Shown: in pieces, positions 54,806 through 63,341 of the stretch
How positions within the stretch are numbered: the first letter of the stretch is position 1
How the letters are laid out: each line of letters starts with the position of its first letter
From: JAJFUI01 sp963754135
Lineage (GTDB): Bacteria; Planctomycetota; Planctomycetia; Pirellulales; Thermoguttaceae
Direction of reading: 5' to 3'
Length of the DNA: 64,000 nucleotides
Assembly: GCA_963754135.1 (NCBI GenBank)
Contig: CAVWEY010000001.1
Location: forward strand, 248,001-312,000
Notes under the pieces: generated by a model
The model's input: only the letters and a program-made list of their open reading frames with translations
What the model was told of the DNA's origin: nothing
The model's database searches: none
Made by a program: the position numbers and the translations under genes

Positions 54806-55060
54806 AGACGGGTTTCTCCTGCTGAAGTGGGTGCCAGCGCTTCAGGGAAGACAAGCTGACGTTCCCCTCCTCTATACCGGCCGCCGCCGAATGATTCAAT
54901 CCCCCCTAATGCTTTGCAGCGGAACCTCCGTGACGGCACAATGTTACAGCGTTTTAGGAATTTTCCCGATGGCCGCGTCGAATCCGGGCGGATTCGGACA
55001 ATCTCTTGGTAAGGCCCCAATTACAATGGAAGGTGGCGGCCTTTCGGAGCGACTACGCAG

Positions 55061-55592
55061 ATGGAAAGCAACCGGACGGACGGCGAGGACTTCGTCCAGC
55101 GATTCGTGGCGATTCAGGCGCGGCTGTACGGCTATATTGCCACGCTGGTCCCCAGCCGCGCCGACGCGGACGAGTTGTTCCAACAGACTTCCCTGGTGCT
55201 GTGGCGGAAGTACGGGGAGTTTCGACCCCTCCCGCGACTTCCTCCGCTGGGCCTGCGGGATCGCCCACAATCTGATCCGCAACTTCCGCAAGCAGCAGCG
55301 GCGTCAGGGGGTGTCGCTGAGCGACGCGCTCATGGACCGGCTGGCCAGCTTGCGCGACACGGCCCGGCAACGGCTCGACGCGCAGCTCGAATGGCTCGCC
55401 CGCTGCCTCGACGAGCTTCCCCCGCAGCAGCGGGAAATGCTCGACCTTTGCTATCTCGGCGGCCGGCCGATCGGCGAGGTGGCAGCCGAGCAACAACTCA
55501 GCCCCACGGTGCTCTACAAGCGGTTGGACCGCATCCGTTGGTCGCTGGTCGATTGCATTCAGAGGCACGAGCGTGAGGAGGAGCGGCCGTGA
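55061..55592 (+). CDS. ECF-type sigma factor, frameshifted
   Basis: Sigma-70 family regulator of the type found beside FecR proteins in planctomycetes and verrucomicrobia. Region 2 reads FVAIQARLYGYIATLVPSRA, ADELFQQTSLVLWRKYGEF. An extra T near 55228 shifts the frame before DPSRDFLRWACGIAHNLIRN. Region 4 is LPPQQREMLDLCYLGGRPIG and QQLSPTVLYKRLDRIR. About 176 residues after correction. Its stop overlaps the start of the FecR/LamG gene (GTGA), so sigma factor and putative anti-sigma factor are made together. Confidence 0.88.
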
Positions 55593-57566
55593 GCCAACCC
55601 GCCGGGCGACCCGCCGCCGATCTGGAACTCCGCGAGTTGATCGCGGCGATGTGCAACGGCACGGCCACCCCGGCCGAGCGCGACCGGTTGGAGCAGCTAT
55701 TGGCCGACAACGAGGACGCGCAGTTCGAGTACCTGTCGTTCGCCGAAGTCCACGCGGCCTTCCTCTGGCAACACCGCGGCCAAACCGACGACATCCTGGC
55801 CCTGGTGGCCGAGGCGGAAGAGAATGACGGGGCGTCAGGGTTCAGGGTTCAGGGTTCAGGGTCCGGGATTCGGGATTCGGGGTTCGGGGTTCGGGAACCC
55901 GATCTCTCTGTCCCGAGCCCCGAGTCCCGAGCCCCGAGTCCCGAGCCGCTTATTCTTCCCATTATCATTGATACCTCCTCAGCAGCCCCGTCACCGCTGT
56001 TTTCCACTCTCTTTGCCCCCGGTAGCCCGCTGTTCTCCTACACGGCCGCTACGGTAATCACGGGCGCAATCATACTGATCTTCTGGATGTGGAAGGTATC
56101 GCTCCGCTGTGAAGTCGCCGAGTCCCCGCGGCCGGCCACACCGCCGCCGGCCAGCCGGGAAGTGCAGCCTGTCGGCCGGATCACCGGCACAGCCGACTGC
56201 CACTGGGCCGATCCCAATCGCGCCCCCAAGGGCACGGCCGTTTCCTTGGGCCACAAGTATGCCCTCAACTCCGGCTTGATGGAAATTGCCTACGACAGCG
56301 GGGCTACGGTCATCCTCCAAGGACCCTGCACCTACGAGGTCGAGTCCGCCGCCGGCGGCTACCTTTCGCTCGGCAAACTGACCGCGCGGGTGGAGAAATC
56401 CGAAATCCGAAATCCGAAATCCGAAATCTCTACTCCCCAATCCCTAATCCCTAATCCCTTGTTCGTCGTCCGCACTCCCACGGCCATCGTCACCGACCTG
56501 GGCACGGAGTTCGGTGTTGAAGTCACGCGGGACGGGCGTACGGATGCCCACGTGTTCCGAGGCGCCGTCCGCGTGGAAACGCTCGGCGGCGGGGACAGCG
56601 GGAATCACGGGCAGGTGTGCCGGGAAGGCGAGGCAGTACGCGTCGGCGCCGGCGAATCTGTCATCCGTCCGATTGCTGTCGGGAAGAGCACCGCCGCTCC
56701 GGCCTTCGTCCGCGCGATGCCGCCGCCGCAGGCCGTCCGTGAAAGTCAAGCCTACGCCGATCTGGTGTTGTCGCTCAAGCCGGCGGTCTACTACCGCATG
56801 GAACGGCCTGCCGGCGAAAAGGACCGGTTCGTGGTCCTCGATTCCGCCCCGGGCGGCCACCACGGCGAGCTGCGTCTGGGAGAGGAGCCTGGCACGCCCT
56901 ACGTCCCCGGCCGCTTTGGCGACGCGATTTGGCTCCGCGGGCCGGGAGTCCGCGACCGCGTGATCGTGCCCGACTACCCAAAGGCCGCCGATGACCGGCT
57001 CAGCGTCGTCGCCTGGGTGCTGGCTACCGGCAAGCCGCAGTGGGCCATGATCGCCAGCAACTGGGGCGTTCCCGCGGGCGGCCGCGAAAACACCGGCCAA
57101 TTCCATCTCGGCCTGTTTGAGCTTCGCGGGGACCTGGCCGCGCACGTCACCCAGCGCGACGGCCAAGTGGTGGAAGTCCGCGAGGGAGAAGCCGAGCCTC
57201 TCCCCGTCAATGCCTGGCAGCACGTCGCCCTGGTGGCCGACGGGACTACCCTACACCTCTACCGGAACGGCAAGGAAGTGGCCTCAGCCCCGTGCGCCGG
57301 CGTCTTGCCCCGGCCGCCGACGGCCAGCCTGGGCATCGGCTGCCGCACGAATCACGCCGGCACCGACGCTTACATGATCGACAACCCAGTCAAGTCCTAC
57401 AATTATTACGCCTGGTTTTGGCCGGGGCGGATCGACGAGTTGGCCATTTTTAACCACGCGCCTGTCCGCCCAAAACATCGAGCAACTCTATTTCGGCAAG
57501 CCATCCCAACCGCAGAACGCCGAAAAAACCGGCGGAAAAGGAGATGAGCCTATGAATGGTCCGTAA
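55589..57566 (+). CDS. FecR-domain and LamG-domain membrane protein (anti-sigma)
   Basis: About 659 residues. Residues 1-75 (ELRELIAAMCNGTATPAERD) are an anti-sigma-like region that would bind the coupled sigma factor. One membrane helix lies at TAATVITGAIILIFWMWKV. The FecR domain follows (MEIAYDSGATVILQGPCTYE, TPTAIVTDLGTEFGVEV), then a LamG/concanavalin-like domain (VYYRMERPAGEKDRFVVLD to LGIGCRTNHAG). A base change of frame near 57457 restores the family end (SAQNIEQLYFGKP). Two heptamer arrays (55835-55948 and 56394-56460) are translated in frame. It probably transduces an outer-membrane or envelope signal to the sigma factor. Confidence 0.85.
55835..55948. repeat. Heptamer array hairpin inside the FecR/LamG gene, first
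   Basis: GGGTTCA and GGATTCG heptamers (55838-55899) face CCCGAGT/CCCGAGC heptamers (55912-55948). Encodes GFRVQGSGSGIRDSGFGVRE and SPESRAPSPEP between the anti-sigma region and the membrane helix. Confidence 0.82.
56394..56460. repeat. Heptamer array inside the FecR/LamG gene, second
   Basis: Four GAAATCC units (56396-56428) followed by AATCCCT units (56438-56460). Encodes SEIRNPKSEISTPQSLIPNP within the FecR domain, again keeping the frame. Confidence 0.8.
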
Positions 57567-57801
57567 ACGAATCGGCAAGAGCGGGCAGCCGCGGAACCTC
57601 TTCGGTTTCTGCGAGTCGTCCATTTTTTTCGGGTTGCACACATCGGGTGAGCGAGCCCTTCCAATGAATCTGAGACCATGGTGTGTCGCGTGTGAGTTTG
57701 CGAGTCTTTTGGTCGCCGCGTTGGCTTTCGGAGTGTTTCCGATAGAACGCGGGCGGCTTGGTTGCGATTGAGGAACCTTTTTTCTCGAAAGGGTGTGTAA
57801 A

Positions 57802-58512
57802 ATGTTTAAGAGCATCTACACTGCTGTGTTCGGCGTGGCGATTGTGTTGGTCTTGGCCAGTCTGGCGGACGCCACCGTGATCAACGCGGACCTCGCGGGC
57901 CCGACCAACAACGGGGTCTACTCCGGCCAGGGCGCCTACGCGGACCCGGGCAACAGTTATTGGAATGGCCTGACAGCTTCCGGTGCCGGCCCGTGTTCGT
58001 TTTCGGCGCTGAAGGATTCAACCGGGGCTGTTACTACCTCGGTCAGCTTCGCCGCTGACTATGTGGGTGGCAACAATTGCACGGGCAACCCCCTAGCACT
58101 TTTCGGGGACGATATATATGCCTACGACGGTGGGGCCCCTTATCCTGCTTTTAGTACCTTCACAATCGGAGGGTTGACCCCAAACAGCGGCGGATATTCG
58201 TTGTACCTGTACGGCGTTATTGAGCCCACATACGGGTCGACGTTTTCCTTCGACAATTTCGTCACATCCCAGTCGACCACCGGTGCATCGGCCAACGGCT
58301 TCCAGTTGGGGGTCAATTACGTGGTGTTTAGCAACCTAACGGCCAACAGCAGCGGCCAAATCGTCGGAGAATGGAAAACCAGCACCGGTAATCACTATGG
58401 CCCCTTCAATGGTTTCCAATTGATCAGCAGTGTCCCCGAGCCGGGGACGCTGGCGCTGTTGGCCTGCGGCTTGGCCGGCCTGCTCTGCTACGCATGGAGG
58501 AAGCGGAGATAG
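57802..58512 (+). CDS. PEP-CTERM sorted protein
   Basis: A 236-residue exported protein. MFKSIYTAVFGVAIVLVLAS forms the signal peptide. The mature part is rich in Gly, Ser, Thr and Asn, typical of extracellular beta-sandwich proteins. The C-terminus is a complete PEP-CTERM: VPEPGTLALLACGLAGLLCY followed by AWRKRR, so the protein should be processed by an exosortase that is not in this window. Its ribosome binding site (GGGTG) is weak. A 230-base leader precedes it. Confidence 0.88.
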   Translation: MFKSIYTAVFGVAIVLVLASLADATVINADLAGPTNNGVYSGQGAYADPGNSYWNGLTASGAGPCSFSALKDSTGAVTTSVSFAADYVGGNNCTGNPLALFGDDIYAYDGGAPYPAFSTFTIGGLTPNSGGYSLYLYGVIEPTYGSTFSFDNFVTSQSTTGASANGFQLGVNYVVFSNLTANSSGQIVGEWKTSTGNHYGPFNGFQLISSVPEPGTLALLACGLAGLLCYAWRKRR

Positions 58513-58625
58513 GGTAACAACCAACGGTCCCGCCCGACGCAACATAAGTGCCCGGCCGACACGTGTTGAACCTTGGGCGGCGGATGGCGAATGTGGCCCG
58601 TATGCTGCACACGCCATCTGCCGCC

Positions 58626-59141
58626 CTATGGGCGGCACAATTGCTCGATCGCAAGATCGGCAATCGTTTGCGTGACAAAAAGGGAACTCACGTGGTAAAG
58701 CTGACGGATGTACTCCTCTGCGGTTGCCCGCGGGATGCGGCCGTTGTGACATGCGCGGACCACGATTCCCAACGAGCCGACCGGCCGGATCCCTTGCCGC
58801 TGGGCAACTTCGCGCGCCGCCAGGTCGTCTGCCAACAGCAGCGGCACGGCAAGTCGGCGGCACAGCAGCAACGCCTCCGTCTCTCCCGCATGGAGCGAGT
58901 GGAGGTCAAGTTCCTGGACGAATTGCCGCAAGGCCGCGGGGTCGGTCTCGTGCCGCCGGACCACCACGGCGGCTTCCAGATCGCGGAACCGAACCCGGTC
59001 CGCCCCAACCGTTTCCGCCCACACGGCGTCGGGGACGTAGACCTGAGAGAAGACGCCCAGAAGCGGCAGGGCGCCGATCTGGGTGAGGTGGATCAACGGG
59101 CCGGCGTCGGCTACGGCAACGCAGTCCTGTTCAGGCCCCAC
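58626..59141 (-). CDS. PIN-domain toxin (DUF3368-like)
   Basis: A 171-residue VapC-like ribonuclease. The acidic active-site residues lie in VAVADAGPLIHL (Asp), HAGETEALLL (Glu) and LLADDLAAREVA (Asp), the DUF3368 spacing. It starts with a GTG at 59141 that overlaps the antitoxin gene by 31 bases. Target RNA is unknown. Confidence 0.8.
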   Translation of the reverse strand: MGPEQDCVAVADAGPLIHLTQIGALPLLGVFSQVYVPDAVWAETVGADRVRFRDLEAAVVVRRHETDPAALRQFVQELDLHSLHAGETEALLLCRRLAVPLLLADDLAAREVAQRQGIRPVGSLGIVVRACHNGRIPRATAEEYIRQLYHVSSLFVTQTIADLAIEQLCRP

Positions 59142-59368
59142 TGGATGTCCTCCGCCATGGCGCGGTGCTGCCGCTCCGCCATCTCAACCCAGTCGATCCC
59201 GACGCCTTCGATCGCTTCCTGGCGGTTCATTTCTCCGCGCAGATACCGTCCCAGGAGATGCTCCCGCCACAATTGTCGCACGCCGGCCTCCATCGCCAGG
59301 GCGATGACTTCGGCCTCCGGCCGTTGGGTATCACGGACCAGTTGTTCCAGAAAGGATCCCGTGGACAT
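59111..59368 (-). CDS. UPF0175-like antitoxin
   Basis: An 85-residue protein starting MSTGSFLEQLVRDTQRP. The middle part (VRQLWREHLLGRYLRGEMNR) and the following IEGVGIDWVEMAERQ resemble the UPF0175 (COG2886) helix-turn-helix antitoxins that accompany DUF3368 toxins. Gene order and overlap with the toxin support the pair. The match is partial, so the family is tentative. Confidence 0.65.
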   Translation of the reverse strand: MSTGSFLEQLVRDTQRPEAEVIALAMEAGVRQLWREHLLGRYLRGEMNRQEAIEGVGIDWVEMAERQHRAMAEDIQWGLNRTALP

Positions 59369-60467
59369 GACTCCCGCTCCCAATCTCATCATTTTACTCC
59401 GATTACCCGGCCTGTCAATCCAGAATGGAGGGTGCGGAGGCGTTCGGGAAAACAGGTGGTCTACCGCCCCTCGTCCCCCGCGGCGAGGCGGTTTTACGTT
59501 AGTCGAACTGTTGGTCGTCATTACGATCATCGGCATCTTGATTGCTCTCTTGTTGCCGGCGGTGCAGGCGGCGCGGGAGGCCGCCCGGCAGGTCCAGTGC
59601 AAGAACAACCTCAAGCAACTCGCGCTGGGCTGCCTCGACCACGAGCAGCACATCGGCTATTTTCCGACCGGCGGTTGGGGATTCCTGTGGGTCGGCGACC
59701 CCGACCGGGGCGTCAACCAGAACCAGCCGGGCGGCTGGATCTACAACATCCTGCCGTTCATCGAGCAGCAAGCGATCCACGATCTCGGCGTCGGGGACAC
59801 CAATCAGGCCAACCGGCAAGCCGCCGCCGCGGTCATGGTCGGCACGCCGTTGGCGGTGTTCAGTTGTCCCACCCGGCGGAAGTCCATCGCCTATCCCAAC
59901 TCGCTCAGTTGGCAGATGTACAACTACGGCCATTTTCTCGCCCCGCCCTCGGGCAGGTCCGACTACGCCGCCTGCATGGGCGACACGTCGGAGCCCTGCG
60001 GGACCGGACCGGATAGTTTGCAGCAAGGGGACAGCTCAACCTACGATTGGACCTATGGCGGCTGGTGCCTGCCCCAGCTCTTCACCGGCATCAGCTACCG
60101 CCGCAGCAAAGTGCCGGTCTCTTGGATTCGGGACGGCCTGAGCAATACCTACCTGGCGGGCGAGAAATGGTGCAACCCGGACTGGTATGAAACGGGGGTG
60201 GACCCCGCCGACGATCAAAACGCCTATCTCGGCTTTGACGGCGACGTCGAGCGCCTCGGCAACACCTCCTATCCTCCGCTTCAGGACCAAGAGGGCCTGG
60301 TGGGGACGACGTGGAGTTCCTGCTTTGGCAGCGCCCACAGCAACGGATTCCACATGGCTTTCTGCGATGGCTCCGTGCAGATGATGAACTACTCGCTCGA
60401 TCCGGTAATCCACGGCTATCTGGCCAACCGCGACGACGGCCACGCGGTCGACGGGAAGAAGTTCTAA
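59367..60467 (+). CDS. DUF1559 pseudopilin-like protein
   Basis: Second DUF1559 protein in the window. The prepilin leader is canonical (RRGGFTLVELLVVITIIGIL) and is followed by LPAVQAAREAARQVQCKNNL, then SCPTRRKSIAYPNS and the C-terminal FGSAHSNGFHMAFCDGSVQM. The start is uncertain: the only ATG in frame is at 59367, which coincides with the antitoxin start on the other strand (CATG) and would give a long leader of 45 residues before the prepilin motif. A frame error in the first codons is possible. Confidence 0.88.
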   Translation: MTPAPNLIILLRLPGLSIQNGGCGGVRENRWSTAPRPPRRGGFTLVELLVVITIIGILIALLLPAVQAAREAARQVQCKNNLKQLALGCLDHEQHIGYFPTGGWGFLWVGDPDRGVNQNQPGGWIYNILPFIEQQAIHDLGVGDTNQANRQAAAAVMVGTPLAVFSCPTRRKSIAYPNSLSWQMYNYGHFLAPPSGRSDYAACMGDTSEPCGTGPDSLQQGDSSTYDWTYGGWCLPQLFTGISYRRSKVPVSWIRDGLSNTYLAGEKWCNPDWYETGVDPADDQNAYLGFDGDVERLGNTSYPPLQDQEGLVGTTWSSCFGSAHSNGFHMAFCDGSVQMMNYSLDPVIHGYLANRDDGHAVDGKKF

Positions 60468-60664
60468 CCGGCCAACGGCGCCTGGGTTGGTTCGTCAACT
60501 ATGCGGCTGGGGTCCCTGCCATTGGCGGACGGATTCGCTCGCGGACGCAGGGGCCCTTGAACTCGCAATGCCCCACCGCTAGATTACTTTGGGGCGGCGA
60601 GAGGCGCGCAACACGACCCCGCCGACCGCAGTTGGCGGGCGTTGCTCGCCGTGGCGGCACCATC

Positions 60665-60699
60665 CCTCTGACCTCTGAACTCTGACCCCTGAACCCCCC
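60665..60699. repeat. Heptamer array before the PH-domain gene
   Basis: TCTGACC/TCTGAAC heptamers, four to five units, directly upstream of the ATG at 60704. No facing arm could be found nearby. The rest of the 60468-60703 gap holds no gene. Confidence 0.6.
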
Positions 60700-60703
60700 T
60701 CGC

Positions 60704-61186
60704 ATGAACCAGCCCATTGCCGGCGTCACGCCCGCGGAACTTGCCGAAGTCACCTGCAAGGTGGTCTGGCCCACCATCGGCGCCACCCGTGCCGGCCGGC
60801 TGGTCGGCCGGTTGGCCGCCGTGCGGCTTGGATGGGGGGAGTTCTTCACCCTGGGCAAGCTGCTGGCCCTGGCCACCATTCCTTTGAGTTTGGCCGTTTT
60901 CTGCTGGCAACTGATGCCTTACGTCTGCCGGCGTTACGCACTCACCAACCGGCGGATCATCGTCCGCAAAGGGCTGCTGCCGATGGATGGACGGTGGCTC
61001 GAGTTGGACGAGTTCGAGACGATCGACGTCGCGGTCTTGCCCGGCCAGGCATGGCTGCACGCGGGCGACCTGATTTTCCGGCACGGCGGCAACGAGGTGC
61101 TCCGCTTGCGGGGCGTTTCCCGGCCCGAGGTCCTCCGCCACGTATGTCTGACGGCCCGGAATGCGTTCCTCTACGTCCGCACGTGA
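60704..61186 (+). CDS. Bacterial PH-domain membrane protein
   Basis: A 160-residue protein with one or two hydrophobic segments (TLGKLLALATIPLSLAVFCW) followed by a bacterial PH (DUF304-type) domain: RYALTNRRIIVRKGLLPMDG, LELDEFETIDVAVLPGQAW, and HAGDLIFRHGGNEVLRLRGV. Such proteins are membrane-associated with unclear roles. No ribosome binding site is visible because a heptamer array precedes the start. Its 3' end overlaps the convergent methyltransferase gene by 16 bases. Confidence 0.8.
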   Translation: MNQPIAGVTPAELAEVTCKVVWPTIGATRAGRLVGRLAAVRLGWGEFFTLGKLLALATIPLSLAVFCWQLMPYVCRRYALTNRRIIVRKGLLPMDGRWLELDEFETIDVAVLPGQAWLHAGDLIFRHGGNEVLRLRGVSRPEVLRHVCLTARNAFLYVRT

Positions 61187-61813
61187 TGGACCCAGGCGGG
61201 CGGGACGTTCAGCCAGACGGCGTCGCGGCGGACCTCGTGCCGCTGGAGCACCGCCCGCAACGCCCGGCCGACCCCCCGCAGCCGCGCCCGGTTCCGACCG
61301 TCCGCTCAGCAGCGCCCTGGCCGGACGCACCGCGATGTACTCGAAGAAGGAGAGCGTTCCCCGCGGCGCCAGCCGGCCGCAGAGGACCGACAAGATGCGT
61401 TCCACCTCGGCCACCGAGAAGTTGTTCAGCGGCAGCCCGGAGACGACGACGTTGTACTTTTCCTGGCCGGGCAGGTCCTCGACGGGGCAGTGGAGGACGC
61501 GGGCCCGCGGGGCGACCGCCTGAAACGCCGGCTCGGCCCGAAAACGGTGCTCCAGTTGCGCTACGAACGTGCCGTTGAGTTCCACCAGGTCGAGGCGGTC
61601 GGCACGGCCCATCCCGTGGACGATCCGGCGGGTGACCGCGCCGGTGCCAGGACCGACTTCGAGAATCTTCCGCGGGCCGTCCGCATGGCCGCGGACGAAG
61701 CGGGTCAGGGCGGCGGCCAGGTATCGCCCGCTCGGCAAGATCGCCCCGGTTGTGCGGAAGTGCCGCACGTATTCGCGGAAGAAGAGGGCGTTTTCGGCAA
61801 GCCGGCGGACCAT
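61171..61813 (-). CDS. SAM-dependent methyltransferase (phospholipid N-methyltransferase-like), frameshifted
   Basis: Class I methyltransferase of the COG3963 type. YVRHFRTTGAILPSGRYLAA is the family N-terminus, KILEVGPGTGAVTRRIV is the SAM-binding motif I, and VVVSGLPLNNFSV and TLSFFEYIAVRPARALLSG are later blocks. One extra C near 61255 breaks the frame; corrected, the protein ends with LQRHEVRRDAVWLNVPPAWV and HHVRT at 61171 (about 214 residues). COG3963 members methylate phosphatidylethanolamine or have unknown small-molecule targets. Confidence 0.82.
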
Positions 61814-61865
61814 GCCGCCGATTCTACCGCGAAACGGCCGGGCGGAAAAGGCGCCAGCCGCCGTT

Positions 61866-62303
61866 TCAGTCGGGCAGGAGCACGCCGGCGGGGATGACCG
61901 GCCCCAGCGCCGGCCCGTCCACGGGCTTGGCCGGAGGCGGCTGGGAAGGCCCCGTCGCCTTCCGGGCGGTTTGGGGCGGGTGTTTTGCCGACGGCTTCTT
62001 CTGCGGCGGCGGCCAGCGGCGGTCCAACGCCCGCTTGAATGACTGATACTCGTCCGGCTTAAGAATCCGCTTGGCGTCGGTCAGTATTTCGAACCGATTG
62101 TCGCTGCTCAGATGGCCGCTGGCCGTTGCCACGGCGACTTCATCGCAGAGGTCTTGCCGGGCGGCCAGCGCAGCGTAGCGGCTGGGGGGCACGCCCAGGG
62201 CCTGCAGCGCATCGCTCAAAATGCCGCCCAAGGCGGCCGACGCACCGCCGGCAACGACGGCAGCCGACAACATCACAATGGCCAACGAGAATCGAGTTCG
62301 CAT
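61866..62303 (-). CDS. Exported hypothetical protein
   Basis: A 145-residue protein with a clear signal peptide (MRTRFSLAIVMLSAAVVAGG, then ASA). A helical part (SDALQALGVPPSRYAALAAR, ILTDAKRILKPDEYQSFKRA) is followed by a Pro/Lys-rich tail (PPPQKKPSAKHPPQTARKAT). The first part has the length and pattern of EF-hand or Spy/CpxP-like small periplasmic proteins, but no motif is decisive. The start is supported by GGGGGA 6 bases upstream. Confidence 0.65.
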   Translation of the reverse strand: MRTRFSLAIVMLSAAVVAGGASAALGGILSDALQALGVPPSRYAALAARQDLCDEVAVATASGHLSSDNRFEILTDAKRILKPDEYQSFKRALDRRWPPPQKKPSAKHPPQTARKATGPSQPPPAKPVDGPALGPVIPAGVLLPD

Positions 62304-62594
62304 GGCATCCCCCTGGGAACGGTTCTTCTCCGCCCGTCAAACCAGACTCCGCTGGAATTCTCATCGGAAGCGGCTTTTGCGGAACTTGACGCACAGGCTG
62401 CCTAATCGGGAGAGTTTGGCAACGGAGGGTCAGAACAATCAGCACAACCGGAAAATATTACGGCAACCGCCCATTCTCCCCCGTCTTCCCCGGTTCGCAG
62501 CATTCTGCAGTTCCGTATGGTACGTGCTTGCACGCACGCTACGATCCGTGTCCTCAAAATCGCCAAAACGTATAGTTGCTCAGTGAGGCACGAC
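62304..62594. other. Intergenic region between divergent genes
   Basis: About 290 bases between an exported protein gene (minus) and the RDD gene (plus); both promoters should lie here. No repeat, RNA or gene is recognised. Confidence 0.4.
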
Positions 62595-63097
62595 ATGAAC
62601 CCCCCCGAAGGCTTCCGCTACGCAGGTTTCTGGCTCCGCGCTGGGCCACCGCGATCGACGTTGTGGTGCTGATGTGCGTCACTCTGCCGCTGGTGCTCTC
62701 CATCTACGGCTTCGAGTATCTCGATTCCAAGTCGCTGGTGCGCGGGCCGATGGACTTCCTGATCTCATGGGTCATGCCCGCGGCGGCGGTGATCGTGCTG
62801 TGGAAGCTGGCCTCTGCCACGCCGGGCAAGATGCTGGTGGCTGCGAAGATTGTGGACGCACGGACCGGCGGGCCGCTGGGGACGAGCCAGTGCCTCGGCC
62901 GCTACTTCGCCTACCTCGTCTCGATTTTCCCCTTAGGACTCGGATTCGTCTGGATCGCTTTCGACCGGCGGAAGCAGGCGTGGCACGACAAGCTGGCCGG
63001 CACGGTCGTGGTGCGGAAGGTGCGCGTGAAGAACACACCCACCGTGGCCAACAGCCACGCGGAGTTGGTCAGCAACTTTGCGATTTTCCAAAGTTAG
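62595..63097 (+). CDS. RDD-family membrane protein, frameshifted
   Basis: About 168 residues. The ATG at 62595 gives MNPPEGFRYAGFWLRA, the typical RDD opening; one frame change near 62640 leads on to RWATAIDVVVLMCVTLPLVL with the RDD-type Arg and Asp. Three hydrophobic segments and ATPGKMLVAAKIVDARTGGP and WHDKLAGTVVVR complete the family. RDD proteins are small membrane proteins, some of which act in ion transport. The 3' end of the gene is included in the inverted duplicate found at 37909-38187. Confidence 0.82.
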
Positions 63098-63341
63098 CTT
63101 TCTTTCCGCTCCCCCCGCCAGAATTGTCCCCCGCAGCCGCCAGAGAATCTCACGTACACCATGATGCGCGTCGCGGCGGGCGTTGTCCAGATCAAGAATT
63201 GTGCCACGGCCCTTCCGGCCCCCGTCGCCGCTCAATGCTGAATCCCATCCGCCATCCGGCCTTCACTGGACCGGCTCGAACGCCAGGGGGTGGCCGGACT
63301 TCGGGTTGGCGATGCGGGCGGCCAGCTTGCCGGCCAGGAGG
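63060..63341 (-). repeat. Source copy of the inverted duplicate
   Basis: This stretch covers the last 12 codons of the RDD gene, the gap, and the last 26 codons of ribonuclease D. Its reverse complement recurs at 37909-38187. Because both flanking genes are whole here, this is most likely the original copy. Confidence 0.85.

Noticed and set aside
42684..56460. CRISPR arrays at the heptamer repeats
   Set aside because: Units are 7 bases, diverged, and without spacers; no cas genes are present.
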